This document shows, in pieces, positions 50,429 to 59,489 of a DNA stretch of 64,000 nt. The translations under genes and the position numbers were made by a program. The DNA is taken from contig CAWIXN010000005.1 of assembly GCA_963840095.1 (NCBI GenBank), positions 682,001-746,000 on the forward strand, in the 5' to 3' direction. The notes beneath the pieces were generated by a model. It saw only the letters and a program-made list of their open reading frames with translations. It was not told where the DNA came from and did not search any database. How positions within the stretch are numbered: the first letter of the stretch is position 1; the number at the start of each line of letters is the position of its first letter. Source of the stretch: DATBGO01 sp963840095 (GTDB lineage: Bacteria > Actinomycetota > Actinomycetes > Streptosporangiales > Streptosporangiaceae).

Positions 50429-50578
50429 TCACATGTTCCCGCGGCTCGGGCGGCGGCCCTCCGCTCCCGGTCCGCCCAGGCCACCTGGCAGCAGGTCGCG
50501 CTCCGGGAAGACGCGGGTGACTGCGGCGGTCCGGCTGGAGACCTGCAGCCGACTGTAGATGTTCTCGAGGTGCTTGTG
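50429..50578 (-). pseudogene. LuxR-type HTH fragment
   Basis: The minus strand reads HKHLENIYSRLQVSSRTAAV and TRVFPERDLL, the recognition-helix half of a NarL/LuxR DNA-binding domain at the very end of such proteins. A TAG lies just upstream in the same frame, so the remainder of the gene is gone. It could come from the same regulator as the receiver fragment at 48979-49206. The rest of 50226-50698 holds no other gene. Confidence 0.75.
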
Positions 50579-50698
50579 CCCGGAGGACTACGCTCCGCGC
50601 GTCGAGCGCCCCGGAGCCTGTATCTGAGCGCCCGGCAGCTGCTCTTGTATTTATGGGGGCGGCACGGCTCCCGACGTTCCGGTCAGGAGGTAAAGCAA

Positions 50699-50917
50699 GT
50701 GATAGCTCTCTTAGCGTGCCCGGAATGCGGCGGCCCTGCCGAGATCACGGACCGCTTCTCGCTGGCCAGCACGCACGGCCCGGTTGATCACGTGGCTTTA
50801 AGTTGCGCCGCCGGCCACCACCTCAGGATGCCGTCGGACCTATTGCCTGCGGAAGAGCAAGGGCAGCCGCGCAGGCAAGAACCTGCACCACCCCGGCCCG
50901 CGCCGGCCCGCCGCTAG
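50699..50917 (+). CDS. Small zinc-ribbon-like protein, 72 aa
   Basis: GTG 50699 has AGGAGG eight bases upstream. The product starts MIALLACPECGGPAEITDRF, then ALSCAAGHHLRMP: a CxxC plus C-x3-H set that could bind one zinc ion. The C-terminal 20 residues are Pro/Arg-rich. Similar short proteins occur in actinobacteria without known function. It converges with the MocR pseudogene. Confidence 0.65.
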   Translation: MIALLACPECGGPAEITDRFSLASTHGPVDHVALSCAAGHHLRMPSDLLPAEEQGQPRRQEPAPPRPAPARR

Positions 50918-50970
50918 ACCTGCCGGGATCTCCGGCAGAGTGTGGCGGAGCTGCAAAGCATCAGCGCGGC

Positions 50971-52369
50971 CTATTCCTCGGCGAGTACCTGAGCGAGGAT
51001 TTCCACGCCGCGGGCCAGCGTGCCTGCGTCCGCCGCCCCGTAGGAGAGCCGCAGGTAGGAGCCGGTAGGCTCGCCGGCGAAACACGACCGGCCCGGGCTC
51101 ACTGCCAGCCCGCGCGCCGCGCACGCGTGCGCCACGTCGGCGTCGGAGCAGTGATCGGGCAGCCGCAGCCACAGGTGCAGGCCGCCGCCGGGCAGCGCGG
51201 CCAGGTCGCAGTCCGCCAGGAGGGTCGAGACAGCCGCCGCCAGGGAGTCCCGGCGCTCTCGTAGCACCCGGCGGACACTGCCGAGATGCCGGTGCCAGCC
51301 GGCGGCGCTCAGCACGTCGAGCGCTACCTGCTGCAGCACGGGCGCGACGAACAGGTCGTCGCTGATCCGGCCGCGGCGCAGCCTGGCCAGCACCGGCCCG
51401 CGGGCGGCCAGCCCCGCCACCCGCAGCCCCGCGGCCACCGGCTTAGTCAGGGAGCGCAGGTAGATCACGTGGCCGTCGTCGTCCATGGTGACCAGCGGCG
51501 GCGGCGAGGGCTGGCCCAGGTCCAGGTCGCGGACCCAGTCGTCCTCGATGATGAAGGCACCGCCCCTCGCCGCCGCCTGCAGGACGGCCGCTCGCCGCTG
51601 CGGCGCCAGCACGGCCCCGGTCGGGTTGGTGTATCTCGGCTGCAGGTAGGCCAGCCGGGCACCGGTCCGCGTGAACGCATCGGCGAGCGCGTCGGGCAGC
51701 ACCCCGTCCTGATCGCACGGAACGGGCACCAGGATCAGGCCGGCGGCGCGCGCCGCGGCCAGCGCCCCGACATAGGTCGGCGACTCCACGACCACCGGAT
51801 CCCCTGGCGCGCACAGGTGCCGGAACACAGCTGACAGGGCTGCCTGGCCGCCCGGGGTGATCAGCACGTCCTGCGCCGTCATCGCAGTACCGGTCTCGGT
51901 GGCGAAGTGGCTGCGCAACTCGGGCAGGCCCTGGGCCAGGCAGCCGGCTCCAGACCAGCGGGCGGCGCCCGGCGCGCGACGCCGCGGCGGCCAGCAGGCC
52001 GAGCGGCTGCAACGTTGCGTCGAGGAACCCGCTGGCCAGCGGCAGCACATCGGCCGGGGACGGCTCGATCAGCCGCTCAAGCTCCGGGCCGAGACCGGCC
52101 CTGGAGCCGAGCGCCAGGGTCTGCCACGAGACATCGGGCACACCGGCGCAGCGACGGCGGGCGGCGGCGGTATAGGTGCCACTGCCCGGCCTGGTCACCA
52201 CCAGCCCGCGCCGGGCCAGGGTAGCCAGCAGCCGCTGCACTGTTGCCGGACTGAGCCGGTAGCGCTGCTGGAGGACGCGGTACGACGGGAGTCGGCTATC
52301 CGGCGGCAAGGACCTGATAAGACGCTCCACAGCGGCCAGCGCGGACGCCTGATTGCTATCCTCGTTCAT
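50971..52369 (-). pseudogene. MocR-type (GntR HTH + aminotransferase) regulator, frameshifted
   Basis: From ATG 52369 one frame gives the GntR domain (LPSYRVLQQRYRLSPATVQR, LVVTRPGSGTYTAAARRR). Near 51955 the reading shifts to a frame with the aminotransferase-like domain: ELRSHFATETGT, VLITPGGQAALSAVFRHLC, PRYTNPTGAVLAPQRRA, and the PLP-lysine motif YLRSLTKPVAAGLRVAGL, ending at 50971. A two-base loss (CTGTGG to CTGG) or one-base gain explains it. MocR proteins use PLP or an amino compound as effector and often control a divergent transporter, here the EamA gene, whose start overlaps at CATG. Confidence 0.85.
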
Positions 52370-53354
52370 GAGAGCCAATGGAAGCACTTCTGAATCCCGC
52401 TGGGAAGCGTCACCGATGCTGCTCGGAGCGCTCGGCGTGCTGTGCTTCAGTGTCACGTTCCCGGCGACCGCGGCAGCGGAGACCTCGTTCAGCCCGCTGG
52501 TGGTCGGGGTCGGCCGCGCGGTGCCCCCGGCTGTGCTGGCCGTCATCATCCTGGCCGCCAAGCGCGACCGCCTGGTCCCGCCGCGCGAGGCGCTCTCCCG
52601 GATGCTGATCGTCGCCGCCACCGTCGGCGTCGGCTTCGGCCTGCTGTCAGCGGTCGCCCTGCGCCAGGTGAACAGCGCACACGGCGCGGTACTGACCGGC
52701 CTGATCCCGGCCGCCACCGCCGGGATGGCAGTGCTGCGCGGCGGCGAGCGTCCCCGTCCGGCCTACTGGACGGCGCTGGCCGTCGGGCTCGCGGTGGTCA
52801 TCGGGTTCGCGCTGATCCAGGGCGCCGGCCGACTGCGCGGTGGTGACGTTATCTTGCTCGTCGCGATCGCGGTCGCCGGGCTCGGCTATGCGGAGGGCGG
52901 TGCGCTGGCCCGTACCTACGGCGGCTGGCGGGTTATCTGCTGGGCGGTGATCATGGCCCTGCCAGTGACCGTGCCGGTCACGATCGCTGCCGCGCTGGCC
53001 GACCCGCCGCGCCATGTCACCGCTGGAGCCGTCATCGGCCTGACCTACGTCAGCCTGGTCTCGATGTGCCTGGGATTCTTCGCCTGGTACGCGGGGCTGG
53101 CCCGCGGCGGCGTCGCCAAGGTCGGCAGGCTGCAGCTCGCCCAGCCCGCGCTGACGCTCGGCTGGTCGGCCTTGCTGCTCGGCGAGCCGGTGAGCCCGCT
53201 CACCGCGATCGCCGCCGCCGCGGTCATCGGGGCCACGGCGGTCGGGCGCAACGCGCGCGTGGACGCCGCCAGCGCCGGGGCCGGGCCGGGCCGGCGCCCG
53301 CAGGAGCTACCCGGCGTGGCGAACGCGGACGCCAGCCAGGCCGCTTCCGGTTAG
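52368..53354 (+). CDS. EamA/DMT-family exporter
   Basis: The 328-aa protein has ten helices in two EamA halves (SPMLLGALGVLCFSVTFPAT, VVGVGRAVPPAVLAVIILAA, AHGAVLTGLIPAATAGMAVL, GFFAWYAGLARGGVAKVGRL). ATG 52368 shares CATG with the MocR start on the other strand; ATG 52416 (MLLGALGV) would leave a normal leader and is a real alternative. The last 35 residues are hydrophilic. The pairing with MocR suggests an exporter for an amine or amino acid. Confidence 0.87.
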   Translation: MRANGSTSESRWEASPMLLGALGVLCFSVTFPATAAAETSFSPLVVGVGRAVPPAVLAVIILAAKRDRLVPPREALSRMLIVAATVGVGFGLLSAVALRQVNSAHGAVLTGLIPAATAGMAVLRGGERPRPAYWTALAVGLAVVIGFALIQGAGRLRGGDVILLVAIAVAGLGYAEGGALARTYGGWRVICWAVIMALPVTVPVTIAAALADPPRHVTAGAVIGLTYVSLVSMCLGFFAWYAGLARGGVAKVGRLQLAQPALTLGWSALLLGEPVSPLTAIAAAAVIGATAVGRNARVDAASAGAGPGRRPQELPGVANADASQAASG

Positions 53355-53437
53355 TCCAGCCAGGCCGCTTCCGGTTAGTTAGGCCCGGGCCGGTGCCGGA
53401 TGCGGCCAGGCCGACTCGCTCCGGTTATCGTGTCCGC

Positions 53438-54781
53438 ATGCCGGATCCCAACGTGATCCTGGAGGTCGCCGGGCGGAAGGTGCCGGTCAGCAATCCCGGC
53501 AAGGTCTTCTTCCCGCAGACTGGCCATACCAAGCTGGACCTGGTCCGCTACTACCTGAGCGTCGCGGACGGGGCGCTCCGCGGCGTCGCCGGGCGGCCGA
53601 TGGTGCTCAAGCGCTTCGTGCACGGGGCTGAATCGGAGGCGTTCTTCCAGAAGCGGGCGCCATCGTCGCGGCCCGACTGGATCGAGACGATCATGCTGAG
53701 CTTCCCGTCCGGGCGCACGGCGGAGGAGGTAGTGGTCCGCGACGCCGCCGCCCTGGTCTGGGTAGTAAACCTGGGCTGCATCGACCTCAACCCGCATCCG
53801 GTCCGGGCCGACGACCTTGACCACCCCGACGAACTGCGGGTCGATCTCGATCCGGTGCCAGGCGTGGACTGGCCGCAGATCATCCGGGTGGCGCTGGTCG
53901 CCAGGGAGGTGCTCAGCGACTTCGGGCTGACCGGCTGGCCGAAGACATCCGGATCACGCGGGATCCACGTCTACGCGCGGATCGAGCCGCGCTGGAGCTT
54001 CCCCGAGGTGCGCAGTGCGGCCGTCGCGCTCGCCCGGGAGATCGAGCGGCGAGCGCCCGATGACGCCACATCGCGGTGGTGGAAGGAGGAGCGCCACGGC
54101 GTCTTCGTCGACTACAACCAGAACGCGAAGGACCGGACGGTCGCCTCGGCCTACTCGGTCCGGCCGACCGCTGATGCCCGGGTGTCGGCCCCGCTGAGCT
54201 GGGATGAGGTACCGGACTGCGTACCGCAGGCGTTCACCATCGACACCGTCCCGCAGCGGTTCGCCGACCTCGGCGACCTGTGGGCGGGCGCCGACGCGGC
54301 CGTGGGCTCGCTCGAGCCGCTGCTGGCCGCGGCGGCGCGCGACGCGGCCGCAGGCCTGCCCGATGCGCCCTGGCCGCCGCACTTCGTTAAGCAGTCCGGC
54401 GAACAGCCGCGGGTCCAGCCGTCGAAACGCCGCGCACGCCCCGCTGGCCAGGACCAGCCGCCTCCGGAGCCCGCGGTCGCCCCGCCTGCGCCGGGCCGAG
54501 GCAGCGGGCCGACCGGCCGCCGCAAGTCGGCGATGCCGCTGATCGAGATAGCCAGGGCGGCCACCAAGGCTGAGGCGATGGCCGGCCTGCAGCGCTGGCA
54601 AGACCGGCACCCGGAGGTCGCAGCCCGCCTGGAGCCAGCCGACGTGCTGGTGGACTCGATGCGCGGGCGCTTCTCGACGTGGACCCGGATCCGGCTGAAC
54701 CTGCGTAACATCCCGGATGCGCAGCGGCCACCGCAAGAGGCCCTGGAGGTCGACTACGACCCGTGGGCGAGCGGCGGCTGA
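53438..54781 (+). CDS. LigD-type primase-polymerase (PolDom) protein
   Basis: A stand-alone homologue of the polymerase domain of LigD, used in non-homologous end joining to fill in or add ribonucleotides. Motifs: MVLKRFVHGAESEAFFQKRA, DLNPHPVRADDLDHPDELRV followed by DLDP (catalytic Asp pair), KTSGSRGIHVYARI, and TVASAYSVRP. The domain ends near residue 300; a Pro/Arg linker and a C-terminal helical domain (LIEIARAATKAEAMAGLQRW) of unknown role follow, to 447 aa. ATG 53438 starts the homology. No Ku or ligase gene lies nearby. Confidence 0.92.
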   Translation: MPDPNVILEVAGRKVPVSNPGKVFFPQTGHTKLDLVRYYLSVADGALRGVAGRPMVLKRFVHGAESEAFFQKRAPSSRPDWIETIMLSFPSGRTAEEVVVRDAAALVWVVNLGCIDLNPHPVRADDLDHPDELRVDLDPVPGVDWPQIIRVALVAREVLSDFGLTGWPKTSGSRGIHVYARIEPRWSFPEVRSAAVALAREIERRAPDDATSRWWKEERHGVFVDYNQNAKDRTVASAYSVRPTADARVSAPLSWDEVPDCVPQAFTIDTVPQRFADLGDLWAGADAAVGSLEPLLAAAARDAAAGLPDAPWPPHFVKQSGEQPRVQPSKRRARPAGQDQPPPEPAVAPPAPGRGSGPTGRRKSAMPLIEIARAATKAEAMAGLQRWQDRHPEVAARLEPADVLVDSMRGRFSTWTRIRLNLRNIPDAQRPPQEALEVDYDPWASGG

Positions 54782-54816
54782 CCTGCGCAGGGCTCAGGCC
54801 GGCGGGCCCGGCGCGG

Positions 54817-55539
54817 TCAGGCCCGGTCGAACTTGAGCAGGAACTCAAGCACGCCATGGTTCTGGGTGGTGATGAGGCTGCCGAAGCTGGGATTGGGGAT
54901 GTCCCAGTCCGCGAAGAGGATCGGGATGGAGCCGGATATCTCGATCCCGGCGCTGGCGCGCTCGGCGCTCAGGGCGAAGGTCACCGGCCGGGTATGCCCG
55001 TGCAGGGTGAGGTTGCCTGACGCGGCGTAGGTCTTGATGACGCCGGTCGCGGGAATGGGCGCGAGCGCCATCGGGCGGGTGAGAATCAGGGTGCCCGTCG
55101 GGTAGGCGGCGGTATCCATGATCCGCCCGCGGAACTGAGCGTCGCGCTGGCTCTGATCGCTCTTGATCGCGTTCATCTGCACGGTGAAGCGCCCGGCCGT
55201 CACGGTGGTGCCGCCGATCGTGAGCTGGCCTGCGATGTCGCCAGTCCGGCCGACGGCGATGTTGTCCTGCCCGAACAGGACCTCGTTGACGCGGTAGCCG
55301 ACGATCGACCCGGCGGCTACGTGCCAGGTCCCGGCGAGCGGTGTGGTGGCAGCGGCGCTGCTTCCAGCCGACGGGGAGCTTCCGGCGCCGGTGGCCGGGG
55401 ACTTCAGGCTCAGCTGCGCGGGGGCCGGACCGGAGATGAAGTGGATATAGACGAACGTGCCGCCGAGCACCACGGCGACCACGACGACCAACGCCCCGGC
55501 GATCCAGCGCGCCCAGCGCCGCGACCTGCGCGAGATCAT
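54817..55539 (-). CDS. Membrane-anchored YceI-family protein
   Basis: The 240-aa protein from ATG 55539 (GAGGGG eight bases upstream) has an N-terminal membrane anchor (WIAGALVVVVAVVLGGTFVY), a Ser/Ala-rich linker and a lipocalin-like YceI domain (GTWHVAAGSIVGYRVNEVLF, then FTVQMNAIKSDQSQRDAQFR, LTLHGHTRPVTFALS). YceI proteins bind isoprenoid-type lipids; this one should sit outside the membrane. It converges with the LigD-type gene. Confidence 0.9.
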   Translation of the reverse strand: MISRRSRRWARWIAGALVVVVAVVLGGTFVYIHFISGPAPAQLSLKSPATGAGSSPSAGSSAAATTPLAGTWHVAAGSIVGYRVNEVLFGQDNIAVGRTGDIAGQLTIGGTTVTAGRFTVQMNAIKSDQSQRDAQFRGRIMDTAAYPTGTLILTRPMALAPIPATGVIKTYAASGNLTLHGHTRPVTFALSAERASAGIEISGSIPILFADWDIPNPSFGSLITTQNHGVLEFLLKFDRA

Positions 55540-55683
55540 GACCGGAACCCCTCTTTCGCTGACGCCGCGATGACGGCTCGCCTGCAGAGCGTCAGTGCAC
55601 TGTGACATGGCCAGCTGACCGTGCTCTGGGCCATTCCTCTGCACCGCCGCTGAAAGCCCGCTGGCCCTCAGCTGAGCTTCCGG

Positions 55684-56616
55684 TCAGCTCACCTGAGGCA
55701 GCACATCGCTGGCGATCAGCGCGAGGTGATCGAGGTCATCGAGGTCCAGCACCTGAAGATAAATCCGCTCGGCGCCGATCGCCGCGAACTTGGCGATCTT
55801 CTCGGCGATCTCGTCGGGCGATCCGGCCAGCGCGTGCTCGCGAAGATCGTCGGACTCCCGGCCGATCGCCCGGGCCCGGCGCGCCACCTCGGCCGCGGAA
55901 CGGCCGCAGCACACGGTCTGGGCCGCCGAGTAGATCATTGACGACTCGTGCCTGCCCGCCGCGGCGCAGGCCTGCTGCACCCGGCCGAACGCCTCCGTAG
56001 TGCCGTCCAGGTCGGCGAACGGGACGTTGTACTCATCGGCGTACTTGGCCGCGAGCCGCGGCGTCCGGCTCGGGCCGGTACCGCCGATGATCACTGGCGG
56101 CCGCGGCCGCTGAGCCGGCTTGGGCAACGCGGGCGAGTCCGTCACCGTGTAATACTCGCCCTGGTAGCTGAACGACCCGCCCTCGGCGGCCTCCCACAGG
56201 CCGGTAATGACGGCCAGCTGCTCCGCCAGGCGGCCGAACCGCTCGTGCACGCTGGGAAACGGAATGGCATACGCCGCGTGCTCCGCCGCGAACCAGCCGG
56301 CCCCGAGGCCAAGCTCGACCCGGCCGCCGCTCATCTGGTCCACCTGCGCGACCGTGATGGCCAGCGGGCCGGGATAGCGGAACGTGGCCGCGGTCATCAG
56401 CGTTCCGAGCCGGATCCCGGTCGTCTCACGGGCCAGGCCGGCCAGCGTGATCCAGGCGTCGGTCGGGCCGGGCAGCCCGCTGACATCGCCCATCTTGAGA
56501 TAGTGATCGGAGCGGAAGAAGGCGCCAAAGCCGAGCTCAGCCGACGCGGTGGCCACCCGCAGCAGCGTCGCGTAGTCGGCCCCCTGCTGCGGCTCAGTGA
56601 AGACCCTTAGTTCCAT
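55684..56616 (-). CDS. LLM-class F420-dependent oxidoreductase
   Basis: The 310-aa protein (MELRVFTEPQQGADYATLLR) resembles the F420-dependent branch of the luciferase-like family: FGAFFRSDHYLKMGDVSGLP, GIRLGTLMTAATFRYPGPLA, GGRVELGLGAGWFAAEHAAY and PVIIGGTGPSRTPRLAAKYA. The substrate is unknown. The ATG at 56616 was chosen because homology starts there. Confidence 0.92.
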   Translation of the reverse strand: MELRVFTEPQQGADYATLLRVATASAELGFGAFFRSDHYLKMGDVSGLPGPTDAWITLAGLARETTGIRLGTLMTAATFRYPGPLAITVAQVDQMSGGRVELGLGAGWFAAEHAAYAIPFPSVHERFGRLAEQLAVITGLWEAAEGGSFSYQGEYYTVTDSPALPKPAQRPRPPVIIGGTGPSRTPRLAAKYADEYNVPFADLDGTTEAFGRVQQACAAAGRHESSMIYSAAQTVCCGRSAAEVARRARAIGRESDDLREHALAGSPDEIAEKIAKFAAIGAERIYLQVLDLDDLDHLALIASDVLPQVS

Positions 56617-56725
56617 GGCCCCATCCTGGCCCACTCCGTCACCCGATGTCCGGCCGTCTCCGCCGCCGGGCACGCCTCCCGCAAGATCGCGACGTACTTA
56701 CGGAAAGGCTCAAGCAGCCATTTGG

Positions 56726-58015
56726 TTACCTGACGGCTGGCCGTTCCAGGGTGGCGAGGCACTCCACATGATGGGTCATCGGGAAGGTGTCGAACGCGCG
56801 CAGCGCCTGCAGCTCCCACCCGCGCTCGCGAAGCAGGCCGAGGTCCCTGGCCAGGGTGGCGGGATCGCAGGACACGTAGGCGATCCGGCGCAGCGTGACG
56901 GCAGCGCCGCCGCCGTCGGTGACCGGTTCGCTCAGCAGATCGATGACCGGCCGCGATGCCCCCGTTCTGGGCGGGTCCAGGACGACCAGCGACGCACCGG
57001 ACAGGCCCTGGCGAGCGAGCAGCTCACTGACGTCGCCGCAGTGCACCCGCGCCCAGGGCATCGAGCGAAGGTTGTGCCGGGCGTCACGCACGGCCTGCCG
57101 CTCGTGCTCCATCCCGATGACGGCGCCGGCCGGACCGACCGCCGCCGCCAGCAGCCCGGCAAACAGCCCGGCGCCGCAGTACAGGTCGAGCGCCACGTCG
57201 CCGGGCTGCGGGCGGAGTGATTCGAGCACCGCGGCGGCGAGCGCGTCAGCCGCGCCGGGGTGCACCTGCCAGAACGCGGCCGCGCTCACCCGCCAGTCCC
57301 GCCCGGCAGCGCGCTGCCGCAGGTAGCTGCCAGAAGGAGCAACGGGAACGCCATCACGGCCGGGTGGCCGTAGCTGCCTGCCGCCCGCCGCGGATACCAC
57401 GACCGCGCGGTCGCCGGAGGCCGGCCCGGCGGCGACCTCCACCCAGCGCGCGCCCGGCCACTTCCGGCCGGTCACCTCGGCCGCGCGGACCAGCGGATGA
57501 GCGATCGGGCAGTCACCGACCTCGACCACCTCATGGGAACGGTGCTCGTGCAGCCCGGCGGTGCCGTCGGAGCGCACCGCGAATCTGACCCTGGTGCGCC
57601 AGCCGAGACCGTCGTGGTCACCGGGCACCGGCTCCACCAGCACCTCGCGCTCGATGCCGCCGATCCGGCGCAGCTGCTGGCTGACGACCGCGGCTTTCAG
57701 CGCCCGCTGGGCCGGCAGGCTGGCATGCTGCCAGTCGCATCCCCCGCAGCCGCCCGGCCGGGCCTGCGGGCACGGCGGCCGGACCCGGGCCGCGGCCGCC
57801 TTGATGATCTCCACCGCATCGGCCCGCGCCAGCTTCGACGTCCGCTGGGTGATGACCGCCCGCACGCGCTCGCCCGGCAGCGCGTGCCGCACGAAGATGA
57901 CCTGGCCGCTGCCGGGTTCATGTCGCGCCACGCACCAGCCGCCGTGAGCGGCCTCGCCGACGGTCAGGTCGACCAGATCGCCTGCCTGCAATGGCACATC
58001 CGATGACCGGGACAT
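56726..58015 (-). CDS. TRAM-domain class I RNA methyltransferase (RumA/TrmA type)
   Basis: The 429-aa protein methylates uridine C5 in rRNA or tRNA. An N-terminal TRAM domain (VDLTVGEAAHGGWCVARH) is followed by an Fe-S cysteine cluster (CPQARPGGCGGCDWQH), a SAM-binding core (VALDLYCGAGLFAGLLAAAV) and the catalytic Cys motif AYVSCDPATLARDL. In Streptomyces it lies near the Trk genes, as here. The GTG/ATG start at 58015 leads directly into MSRSSDVPLQ. Confidence 0.92.
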   Translation of the reverse strand: MSRSSDVPLQAGDLVDLTVGEAAHGGWCVARHEPGSGQVIFVRHALPGERVRAVITQRTSKLARADAVEIIKAAAARVRPPCPQARPGGCGGCDWQHASLPAQRALKAAVVSQQLRRIGGIEREVLVEPVPGDHDGLGWRTRVRFAVRSDGTAGLHEHRSHEVVEVGDCPIAHPLVRAAEVTGRKWPGARWVEVAAGPASGDRAVVVSAAGGRQLRPPGRDGVPVAPSGSYLRQRAAGRDWRVSAAAFWQVHPGAADALAAAVLESLRPQPGDVALDLYCGAGLFAGLLAAAVGPAGAVIGMEHERQAVRDARHNLRSMPWARVHCGDVSELLARQGLSGASLVVLDPPRTGASRPVIDLLSEPVTDGGGAAVTLRRIAYVSCDPATLARDLGLLRERGWELQALRAFDTFPMTHHVECLATLERPAVR

Positions 58016-58151
58016 CCCCCCATGGTCCCGTGACTAGCGCACCGCTGCTGGCCCGGGGGTATCGGTTCAGGTTCCGGCGGCCTTCCTGACTGGCACTGAC
58101 CTGCCGGAGGGCATAACTTGATCGGGCACCGTTGCCGCCGGAGGGAAGACA

Positions 58152-58826
58152 GTGCATATCGTCATCATGGGATGCGGGCGGGTCGGGTCGACGATCGCGC
58201 ACATCCTCGAGGACCAGGGGCATTCCGTTGCCATCATCGACCAGGACCCGGACGCCTTCCGCAGGCTGCACGGGCATTTCAAGGGTCAGCGGATAACGGG
58301 CATCGGTTTCGACCGCCATGTGCTCGTTGAGGCCGGCATCGAGCGGGCCGACGCCTTCGCGGCGACCAGCAACGGGGACAATTCGAACGTCATCGCGGCG
58401 CGGGTAGCCAGGGAATCATTCGGGGTGGAGCGAGTGGCGGCCCGGATCTACGACCCCCGGCGGGCCGAGGTCTACCAGCGGCTGGGCATCCCGACGGTGG
58501 CCACGGTGCGCTGGACAGCCGATCAGTTGCTGCGCAGGCTGCTGCCGGAGGGCACCGAGCCGCTGTGGCGCGATCCGACCGGAACGATCGTGCTCGCCGA
58601 CGTCGCGTACTCAAGCGACTGGCTGGGCGAGAAGGTCCGGATGCTCGAGGACACCGCGCGGGTCAGGATCGCCTACATCTCCCGGCTGGGCGACGCGATG
58701 CTGCCAGCTCCCGGCACCGTGCTGCAGGAGGGCGACGTGCTGCACGTGGTGGCTGAGGCCAGCGACCTGGACCGGATCGAGTCCGTGTTCGCCCGGCCCG
58801 TCGCGCCAGGCAAGGGAGGCCGCTGA
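58152..58826 (+). CDS. ceoB: TrkA-family potassium uptake regulator, first subunit
   Basis: The 224-aa protein has an RCK-N Rossmann fold (MHIVIMGCGRVGSTIAHILE, GIGFDRHVLVEAGIERADAF) and an RCK-C domain (LGEKVRMLEDTARVRIAYIS). It binds nucleotide and gates a Trk-type K+ transporter from the cytosol. GTG 58152 has GGAGGG upstream. Its TGA overlaps the next start (TGATG). In Streptomyces the transporter itself is often not adjacent, as here. Confidence 0.93.
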   Translation: MHIVIMGCGRVGSTIAHILEDQGHSVAIIDQDPDAFRRLHGHFKGQRITGIGFDRHVLVEAGIERADAFAATSNGDNSNVIAARVARESFGVERVAARIYDPRRAEVYQRLGIPTVATVRWTADQLLRRLLPEGTEPLWRDPTGTIVLADVAYSSDWLGEKVRMLEDTARVRIAYISRLGDAMLPAPGTVLQEGDVLHVVAEASDLDRIESVFARPVAPGKGGR

Positions 58827-59488
58827 TGCGGGTAGCGATCGCTGGTGCCGGGGCGGTCGGCCGGTCCATCGCCAAGGAACTGCTCGGCAACGGTCATGAG
58901 GTCCTGCTCATCGACAAGAACCCCCGGTCCATCAAGGTCGACAGCGTGGCCAGGGCTGAATGGCTGCTGGCTGACGCGTGCGAGATTGCCTCGCTGGACG
59001 ATGCCTCGCTGGAGCGCTGCAATGTGGTCATCGCCGCCACCGGCGACGACAAGGTCAACCTGGTGGTGTCGCTGCTGGCCAAGACCGAGTACGGGGTACC
59101 CAGGGTGGTGGCCCGGATTAACCACCCCAACAACGAGTGGCTGTTCAACGAGTCCTGGGGCGTCGATGTGGCCGTGTCTACCCCCCGGCTGCTTTCGGCC
59201 CTGGTCGAGGAGGCAGTCAGCGTCGGCGACCTGGTCCGGCTGATGACGTTCCGGCAGAGCGAGGCCAGCCTGGTCGAACTGACCATGCCGGCCGATGCGC
59301 CGCTGGCCGGCCAGCGGATCGGTGCCATCGAGTGGCCAGCCGATACGGCCCTGGTCGCGATCCTCAGGGACGGCCGGGTAATCGTGCCGAACGATGATGA
59401 TCCGCTGGAGGCCGGCGACGAGCTGCTGTTCGTCACCAGCGAGGACGTCGAGGACGAGCTGGCCAGGCTGCTGCACGGAGAACGGTGA
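58826..59488 (+). CDS. ceoC: TrkA-family potassium uptake regulator, second subunit
   Basis: The 220-aa partner: MRVAIAGAGAVGRSIAKELL, ADACEIASLDDASLERCNVV, and a C-terminal RCK-C module (ASLVELTMPADAPLAGQRIG). Coupled to ceoB by TGATG. The two RCK proteins form the regulatory ring of the potassium transporter. It converges on DUF3710 with one base between the stops. Confidence 0.93.
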   Translation: MRVAIAGAGAVGRSIAKELLGNGHEVLLIDKNPRSIKVDSVARAEWLLADACEIASLDDASLERCNVVIAATGDDKVNLVVSLLAKTEYGVPRVVARINHPNNEWLFNESWGVDVAVSTPRLLSALVEEAVSVGDLVRLMTFRQSEASLVELTMPADAPLAGQRIGAIEWPADTALVAILRDGRVIVPNDDDPLEAGDELLFVTSEDVEDELARLLHGER

Positions 59489-59489
59489 G

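Noticed and set aside
53420..53432. GGTTATCGTG near the LigD start as another copy of the 23365 arm
   Set aside because: Only ten bases match and there is no inverted partner nearby.
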